From positions 1 to 6,061 of the forward strand of contig CAMDBY010000108.1 of NCBI GenBank assembly GCA_945889575.1: 6,061 bases of DNA, read 5' to 3'. The stretch comes from Bifidobacterium breve. GTDB taxonomy: Bacteria; Actinomycetota; Acidimicrobiia; Acidimicrobiales; Ilumatobacteraceae. Both the position numbers and the translations under genes were made by a program. Shown here one piece after another: positions 1-4,842 of this stretch (its first letter is position 1; every line of letters starts with the position of its first letter). Under the pieces are notes generated by a model, which worked only from the letters and a program-made list of their open reading frames with translations, was not told the DNA's origin and did no database searches.

Positions 1-387
1 TTGCGCAGTAACTTGCCCCCCATTCCCGAAGGAAGTGAGTATTTAGTAAAGAGGAACGTCAGCAACATACAATTTGTCACTAATGCAATAGACGCTGCCG
101 TTGCTTCGGGAGAAAAGATGTCTAAAGGCCAGAAAGCAATTAGCTCGGCGGTACCTCCAGAATTTAGGCAATTCAGTGACATTCAGATAGAGACGCTTCG
201 ACTGGTGAGCGAAGGATTGACCAATGCCGAAATTGCTGAGGCGCGTTTCATTTCGGAAAAATCGGTTGAACAGACAATTAGCCGTATCGCAAAAATACTC
301 AATTTGTCTAGTGACGCCCCGAAAAATCAGCGAGTGCATCTTGCTCGCATATTTATTCGTTTAACAGGTTCTACTCCATCAGAATGA
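1..387 (+). CDS. NarL/LuxR-type response regulator, 3' part (start lies before the window)
   Basis: This is the C-terminal part of a DNA-binding response regulator that would act on promoters once phosphorylated by its partner kinase. Residues 1-38 look like the end of a receiver domain: the segment EYLVKRNV carries the conserved receiver lysine (K17), followed by the last amphipathic helix. The phosphoacceptor Asp and acidic pocket would lie upstream, outside the window, so the TTG at base 1 is almost certainly an internal Leu codon and not a start. Residues 57-120 form a LuxR/GerE helix-turn-helix: LRLVSEGLTNAEIAE, then the recognition-helix region FISEKSVEQTISRI, then the KNQRVHLAR end typical of the family. 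The stop codon overlaps the ATG of the membrane kinase gene by 4 bases (ATGA), which supports a cognate pair made from one transcript. The family call is solid; the regulon is unknown. Confidence 0.88.
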   Translation: MRSNLPPIPEGSEYLVKRNVSNIQFVTNAIDAAVASGEKMSKGQKAISSAVPPEFRQFSDIQIETLRLVSEGLTNAEIAEARFISEKSVEQTISRIAKILNLSSDAPKNQRVHLARIFIRLTGSTPSE

Positions 388-2108
388 AACTCAACAGCAT
401 CAACAGAGAGTCCATTGGTGGTGCTCACGCTCTCGACCTAAAGACCTATCTGTACATCACGCCTATTGCAGTTCTACTGAGTCCCCTTTTGTTCTCAGAT
501 ATTTCTGATCGACGTGTCGCAACCTTGTGGCTAGTTTCATCGGCAATGGCATACGGGGTGCTTGTAGCGTGGATCGCACTGGCACGCCTCGTTTTAGTCA
601 GTTATTACCGGAACAAGAATTTTTCCATTTGGTCGCTCGTTATTGTTGGCGCAGCTGCTGGTCTAATCAGGCAAACACTGACTGATTCCATCGCAAGTTT
701 TTATGACCTCGACACTTCCGTAACAAATTCAGTGCTGCAAAATGGTCTTCTTGGATCCTTGTCATGGATGTTCATTGTCCCGTTACTCGCTGCATTGACT
801 AACTCACTGTATCGATTAAATACATTTCATCAGGAGGCAACCAGCACATTGTTGCAGGTAGAAGCAACGAAATTTAGCAATCAGGAGGCTATTCTCAAAG
901 TCAAGGCCACAGCTCGCGAGCAGGTAGAAAACGAACTGTCGGATCTTTTGTCAGTGACACGTCAACAGATTTTAAATTTTCAGCATGAGCCACTGGAAGT
1001 TCAATTCGAAAAAATCTCTAAAGTACTCACACAAAGCGCAACAGAGATTGTTAGACCTTTGAGTCATCAACTATCCACCGATACTGTTCGTGTTGATTCC
1101 CGGCTCCACTTTCGTGATGTGGCCGCTGAATCGTTACGCAGCAATCCATTCCTCGTTTGGTCTAATTCGTTTCTGATTGCTTTCGGAACATTCTTAACTG
1201 TTTCTCGTGAGAAGTTGTCGATTATGAGCACAGTAATTGTCTGTCTTTCACAATTTGTATTAGTTGGCTGCACGATGTACCTGGCACGCCGCGCACAGAG
1301 GCGCACCAAGAATCACGGAGTATTACTTCTGGTCTCTATTGATCTTCTAATTACTTACCTCAGTTGGTCTGTGATGAACCGCTATATGGATGATTATCTA
1401 TTCCTGCTACCCCAGAGACTTTTTGTGAACTTCTTGTGGGTATTGATAGTTGTCGTAGGCACAGGGTTTTTATCCAATTTTGTCAATATCAAAGATGGAG
1501 CCACAAACATTGTTCTGCGCACCATTGACGAAGCGCAATTCAATATTCTGTTACTTGAGAGCGAGTTGCAACAGACCAAAAATGATATTGCCCGTTACTT
1601 GCACGGTAATTTACAGTCGCGAATGATGGCGCTGAGTCTGACACTAGACATGACCAAGGATAAATCCAGTAAGGACGAACTAGCTTCAGCACTTTCCATA
1701 GCTGATTCACTTTTACTTTCTCCATTTGCTGATTATGTGCAGACCGATGCGTTGCCCCTCAAAGAGGAAGTCGAGAAAGTGGTTTCGCGATGGGCAGGTC
1801 TTCTCATCATTTCAACGGAGATAGAAGACATTGATGACAAAATCTCCTCGTATCAAAACCGAGCCATAGGTGCGACCATTGAAGAAGCAATTGGTAATTC
1901 TCTACGTCATGGCTTTGCCAAATCTGTTTGGATACGAGTATTTGAGAATGCCTCAGACATTGTCGTCGAGGTAATTGATGATGGTGTTGGTCCGCGATCA
2001 CATGTTGCTGGTATGGGCAGCCGTTTATACGACGCAGTTGCATCCAAGGGATGGTCACTGCAGTTTCGCGCTGAGGGCACTGGCTCTATCTTGAGTCTGC
2101 GCCTCTAG
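384..2108 (+). CDS. Polytopic membrane sensor histidine kinase (HisKA_3-like/HATPase_c)
   Basis: A 574-residue membrane kinase predicted to phosphorylate the regulator encoded just upstream. By hydrophobicity there are about four membrane helices at 20-38, 46-73, 82-97 and 120-142, a hydrophilic predicted coiled-coil stretch at about 143-254 (rich in E, Q, K, A), then about four more helices at 255-273, 278-300, 311-331 and 341-366. The dimerisation helix follows, with phosphoacceptor H407 in RYLHGNLQSRMMAL. The ATPase domain has an N box EEAIGNSLRHG (N505), a D box IDDGVGP (D533) and a G box AGMGSRL (543-547), and ends right after the final strand, as in NarX/DesK-type kinases. Loops are short, so I infer intramembrane sensing or sensing by the internal coil, with no large external ligand domain. 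The H box lacks the acidic residue after His and the Gln at +5 found in the usual HDxxxQ motif. The start is fixed by the ATGA overlap; no strong ribosome site is visible, fitting coupled translation. The signal is unknown. Confidence 0.87.
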   Translation: MKLNSINRESIGGAHALDLKTYLYITPIAVLLSPLLFSDISDRRVATLWLVSSAMAYGVLVAWIALARLVLVSYYRNKNFSIWSLVIVGAAAGLIRQTLTDSIASFYDLDTSVTNSVLQNGLLGSLSWMFIVPLLAALTNSLYRLNTFHQEATSTLLQVEATKFSNQEAILKVKATAREQVENELSDLLSVTRQQILNFQHEPLEVQFEKISKVLTQSATEIVRPLSHQLSTDTVRVDSRLHFRDVAAESLRSNPFLVWSNSFLIAFGTFLTVSREKLSIMSTVIVCLSQFVLVGCTMYLARRAQRRTKNHGVLLLVSIDLLITYLSWSVMNRYMDDYLFLLPQRLFVNFLWVLIVVVGTGFLSNFVNIKDGATNIVLRTIDEAQFNILLLESELQQTKNDIARYLHGNLQSRMMALSLTLDMTKDKSSKDELASALSIADSLLLSPFADYVQTDALPLKEEVEKVVSRWAGLLIISTEIEDIDDKISSYQNRAIGATIEEAIGNSLRHGFAKSVWIRVFENASDIVVEVIDDGVGPRSHVAGMGSRLYDAVASKGWSLQFRAEGTGSILSLRL

Positions 2109-2155
2109 ACAAAGCTTTATCTCTGAATTGACTAACTGCCCACAAGAGGACGTGG

Positions 2156-2178
2156 CGTTATGCAACAGGTGCATTACG
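2156..2178. repeat. Imperfect 23-base palindrome in the convergent gap
   Basis: The arms are CGT-T-ATGCA and TGCAT-T-ACG around the 5-base centre ACAGG: 5 bp plus 3 bp of pairing with one T-T mismatch. It lies 48 bases after the kinase stop and beyond the stop of the oppositely oriented lipoprotein gene. No T-run follows on either strand, so it is not a classical terminator. It could be a weak RNA hairpin or a protein-binding palindrome; chance is also possible. Confidence 0.35.
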
Positions 2179-2199
2179 AAGGCGGGGATGGTGCGACAT

Positions 2200-2232
2200 T
2201 CGCTGCCACATCTCACGTCATCTAGGCAGCGA
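2200..2232. terminator. Candidate bidirectional terminator hairpin
   Basis: A perfect 8-bp GC-rich inverted repeat, TCGCTGCC and GGCAGCGA, encloses a 17-base loop (2208-2224). It sits between two convergent gene ends, 91 bases after the kinase stop and 26 bases after the lipoprotein stop, where a shared terminator is expected. Neither side has a U-tract, so the call rests on position and stem only. Two small alternatives overlap its arms: GCGA-CAT-TCGC at 2193-2203 and CGAT-CA-ATCG at 2230-2239; each would compete with the long stem. Confidence 0.45.
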
Positions 2233-2258
2233 TCAATCGTTACGAAGTCGGAGCAGTC

Positions 2259-2690
2259 TCAATCGGAAATTCTCTGCACACGAAAGCCTACGGCTGGTGC
2301 TGAGACGAATTTTGGTGCGCCTACTGCACCTTCCAAATAACTCCATGGCTTTGGAAGTTCTGCATTGTCATCGAGTTCAAGGAATTGGCTGAATAGACCC
2401 GTGGCGCCCATTACCTCACCACAAGTAATACCAAATGTGTTTATTTGGTATTTCCCTTTTGAGAATTGCTGGCCAGCAATAACTTCGGCCTGTGTGACTT
2501 CGTATAGTCCACATGATGGGCTTTTGGGGCCACCCGTCGGTGTCGAAAGAGCTGTCGATGACGAAGCGACAATAGATACGACACTGGTGGAACAACCAGG
2601 CAGAACCATAAGTCCAATGACACATGACAACGCAGTGACTTGACGTTCAAAAGAAAATTTAGACGCTCGCTTATGGTCCACGCACAACAA
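2259..2690 (-). CDS. Small secreted lipoprotein of unknown function
   Basis: I do not recognise a named family. The N terminus has a basic stretch (KR, K, R within residues 7-16), a hydrophobic core ALSCVIGLMV and a lipobox LPGC with the lipidated Cys at 33, so the product should be exported and anchored to the outer face of the cytoplasmic membrane. A Ser/Thr/Pro-rich linker (34-58) leads to a compact domain of about 85 residues with two cysteines (C60, C90) that could form a disulphide, and a Gly/Pro/aromatic-rich end including GAVGAPKF and VGFRVQRISD. The start is uncertain: TTG at 2690, TTG at 2687 and GTG at 2681 are in frame and none has a good Shine-Dalgarno sequence; all leave the signal peptide intact. 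It follows guaB on the same strand after 38 bases with no convincing terminator between, so it is probably the last gene of the purine transcript. A direct role in purine metabolism is not implied. Confidence 0.72.
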   Translation of the reverse strand: MLCVDHKRASKFSFERQVTALSCVIGLMVLPGCSTSVVSIVASSSTALSTPTGGPKSPSCGLYEVTQAEVIAGQQFSKGKYQINTFGITCGEVMGATGLFSQFLELDDNAELPKPWSYLEGAVGAPKFVSAPAVGFRVQRISD

Positions 2691-2728
2691 ACTAGTGGGA
2701 AAACAAATCCCCAGAAACCACGAGAGAA

Positions 2729-4219
2729 TTACGTGTGGTAATTCGGCGCTTCATGAGTGATGGTGACATCGTGAGGATGGCTTTCCTCGCGTCCGGCAGT
2801 CGTCACTTTCATAAATCGGGCTTTCGTTTGCAATTGCTCGATATTTGCTGCTCCGACATAACCCATACCAGAGCGGAGTCCGCCAATGAGTTGGTACACA
2901 ACGTCGCCGAGCGGGCCAGAGTATGCAACACGTCCTTCAACACCCTCTGGTACCAGTTTCTGTTGCGAGGAACCACTTCCCTGTGCGCTGCCATATCTGT
3001 CTGCACCCAAGCCCTGCATTGCGCCGATTGACCCCATGCCGCGATACGTCTTATACCGACGGCCTTCAAAGAGTTCATGTTCTCCGGGAGCCTCATCAGT
3101 GCCAGCCAACAAACTGCCGAGCATCACAATATTGGCACCAGCGGCAAGTGCTTTGACCACGTCACCTGAATAGGTAATTCCACCGTCTGCGATGACAGCA
3201 ACTCCCCTCGCGGCAGCACGTTGCGCTGTGTACCAGATAGCAGACAGTTGAGGCATTCCGGCTCCGGCAACCACCCGTGTCGTACAAATTGAGCCAGCAC
3301 CGACACCAACTTTGACGGCGTCAACACCAACATCAACAAGAGCATCCACGCCTTCTTCAGTCACAATGTTGCCAGCAATGACAGGAAGCAATGGCCACGC
3401 CTTTTTAATTCGTCGTACTGCATCAAGAACGCCTTGAGTGTGGCCATGCGCAGTATCGACAACCACCACATCTATTCCTGCACTTACGAGTGCCGCAACT
3501 CTTTCCTCTACATCTGGGCCGACACCCACTGCGGCACCAACACGAAGCCGTCCACCTTTGTCGCGGGTAGCACGTGGGTATTCCTTCGCTTTCATAATGT
3601 CTTTCACCGTGATCAGACCTTGCAAGTGCCCCTGGTCATTGACAAGAGGCAATTTTTCAATTCGGTGTTTCTGCAGGATGGCCCGTGCTTCATCAAGAGT
3701 TGTTCCTACTGTGGCGGTGACAAGTGGAGAGGGAGTCATAAATCCTGTGACAGGTTTCGGGAAGTCAGACGCATCACAAAAACGAATATCGCGATTCGTA
3801 ATAATGCCGAGCAATAATCCATCCGCGCCTGTAATAGGTACTCCAGAGAAATGGTACCGATGCATGAGTTCTTCTGCATCTGCAAGTGTGGCCGTAATCG
3901 GAAGAGTAACCGGGTCGGTAATCATTCCGGCCTGAGACCGCTTGACCTGTGACACGTTGTTCACTTGTTCTTCAATAGTCATATTGCGATGCAATATTCC
4001 AATTCCGCCGATGCGTGCCAGAGCAATCGCCATCGGAGCTTCAGTAACTTTGTCCATTGCTGCTGACATCACAGGAACAGCAAGAGTGATGTCTGGTACT
4101 AGTTGTGCTGACACATCAACATCCCCAGGAAGGACATCACTGAATCCGGGAACGAGAACAACATCATCAAAGGTCAACCCTTCAATGGGGCTAAATACTT
4201 GATTGTTAAAGGGATTCAT
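2729..4219 (-). CDS. guaB: Inosine-5'-monophosphate dehydrogenase
   Basis: Cytosolic NAD-dependent oxidation of IMP to XMP, the committed step to GMP. From the chosen ATG the protein has 496 residues, close to the usual bacterial length of about 490. The N terminus has the family signature GLTFDDVVLVPG (14-25) and PVMSAAMDKVTE (49-60). A CBS pair (Bateman module, about 98-212) is complete, with GVPIT and EKLPLVND strands. The TIM barrel returns with VDTAHGH (254-260), the catalytic loop GSICTTR with C312, IADGGI (343-348), MLGSLLAG, YRGMGSIGAM (392-401) and the flap ADRYG (R408, Y409), then KLVPEGVEGRV. The flap reads RYG where RYF is usual. The ATG at 4219 overlaps the purN stop as ATGA and has CGGAG 8 bases upstream; the in-frame GTG at 4261 would add 14 residues inside purN with no family support. 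It is part of the purDM-purN-guaB cassette. Confidence 0.97.
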   Translation of the reverse strand: MNPFNNQVFSPIEGLTFDDVVLVPGFSDVLPGDVDVSAQLVPDITLAVPVMSAAMDKVTEAPMAIALARIGGIGILHRNMTIEEQVNNVSQVKRSQAGMITDPVTLPITATLADAEELMHRYHFSGVPITGADGLLLGIITNRDIRFCDASDFPKPVTGFMTPSPLVTATVGTTLDEARAILQKHRIEKLPLVNDQGHLQGLITVKDIMKAKEYPRATRDKGGRLRVGAAVGVGPDVEERVAALVSAGIDVVVVDTAHGHTQGVLDAVRRIKKAWPLLPVIAGNIVTEEGVDALVDVGVDAVKVGVGAGSICTTRVVAGAGMPQLSAIWYTAQRAAARGVAVIADGGITYSGDVVKALAAGANIVMLGSLLAGTDEAPGEHELFEGRRYKTYRGMGSIGAMQGLGADRYGSAQGSGSSQQKLVPEGVEGRVAYSGPLGDVVYQLIGGLRSGMGYVGAANIEQLQTKARFMKVTTAGREESHPHDVTITHEAPNYHT

Positions 4220-4842
4220 AGGGCCAACTCCGAATCTTGTAGTGAGGAGACTTTTTGACACAAATCGCTGAGAGTTTGCACAAGCAAAACATGCTCTCGT
4301 TCGTGCATACGTTCAGTAAATGATTCAAGAGTGTCATCAACATGAATCGGCACTACTTCACTAGCTAGAACTGGCCCTGTGTCTACCCCTTCATCCGGAA
4401 CGAAGTGCACGGTAATACCGCTGTGTGTGCGCCAATGTTCGCGCGACTCAACGAAAGCCCGCTCGATTGCGTGAGTTCCAGGCAATTCCCCCGGCAAAGC
4501 CGGATGAAGGTTCACTACTTGTGCAGGAAATTGTTGTAAAAATGTATTCGACAAAATTCGCATGAAACCCGCAAGAACGACAATGTCAGGGTCAAACCCC
4601 TGCACAACGGCACGAAGCCGCATGTCATAATCGTGTCGCACTTCATCTACTAGAGGTTCGAGAATGACTACCGGAACTGCGCTGCGCTCTGCCCGCGCTA
4701 TTGCAGGTACCCCGGCCTTGTTGCAGACAACACCGACAACGTCGGCAACTAACCAGCCATACTCACAAGCATCAAGAATGGCTTGAAGATTGCTGCCATT
4801 GCCTGACACCATGACGACAAGCCGAGTCCGTTGCGTGTTCAT
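4216..4842 (-). CDS. purN: Phosphoribosylglycinamide formyltransferase (10-formyl-THF dependent)
   Basis: Transfers a formyl group from 10-formyltetrahydrofolate to GAR, giving FGAR, the third step of IMP synthesis, in the cytosol. At 208 residues it is of normal length. Visible family features are the phosphate loop SGNGSNLQAI (13-22), VLAGFMRILS (89-98) for folate binding, and the catalytic residues N111 and H113 in VVNLHPALPG and D154 in DEGVDTGP, matching the Asn-His-Asp triad (N106, H108, D144) of the E. coli enzyme. The loop after the catalytic His reads PALPGELPGTHAIERAF, unlike the PSLLPKYPGLH form of the E. coli enzyme and more like the fungal Ade8 form as I recall it. Folate use, not formate (PurT), is clear because there is no ATP-grasp fold. 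The ATG overlaps the stop of purDM by 4 bases and no Shine-Dalgarno is obvious, so translation is probably coupled; the stop overlaps guaB in the same way. Confidence 0.97.
   Translation of the reverse strand: MNTQRTRLVVMVSGNGSNLQAILDACEYGWLVADVVGVVCNKAGVPAIARAERSAVPVVILEPLVDEVRHDYDMRLRAVVQGFDPDIVVLAGFMRILSNTFLQQFPAQVVNLHPALPGELPGTHAIERAFVESREHWRTHSGITVHFVPDEGVDTGPVLASEVVPIHVDDTLESFTERMHEREHVLLVQTLSDLCQKVSSLQDSELAL
4228..4232 (-). promoter_or_regulatory. Shine-Dalgarno site of guaB
   Basis: On the minus strand the bases CGGAG lie within the end of purN, with 8 bases between them and the ATG at 4219. This is good spacing and decides the guaB start in favour of the ATGA overlap over the GTG at 4261. 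It suggests guaB can recruit ribosomes itself as well as by coupling, unlike purN, whose upstream bases show no clear site. Confidence 0.65.

Noticed and set aside
1..387. A stand-alone small LuxR-type regulator starting at the TTG at base 1
   Set aside because: Its first residues match the end of a receiver domain including the conserved Lys, so it is the tail of a longer response regulator cut by the window edge.
2128..2340. Small + strand frame after the kinase
   Set aside because: It starts at a TTG, has no ribosome site or recognisable domain, and overlaps the end of the better supported lipoprotein gene.
2365..2643. A 92-codon + strand frame opposite the lipoprotein gene
   Set aside because: No domain or ribosome site; the minus-strand reading has a clear signal peptide and lipobox, so this is taken as its shadow.
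2696..2713. Possible terminator hairpin between guaB and the lipoprotein gene
   Set aside because: Only a 6-bp stem with one G-U pair and a 6-base loop, with no U-tract after it on the minus strand; too weak to call.
3438..3935. A 165-codon + strand frame antisense to guaB
   Set aside because: It lies wholly opposite a highly conserved enzyme gene; its Ser/Thr/Arg-rich translation is what the codon pattern of guaB produces on the other strand.
4220..4261. Longer guaB starting at GTG 4261
   Set aside because: The extra 14 residues have no family counterpart and overlap purN by 46 bases; the ATG at 4219 has a good ribosome site and an ATGA overlap.
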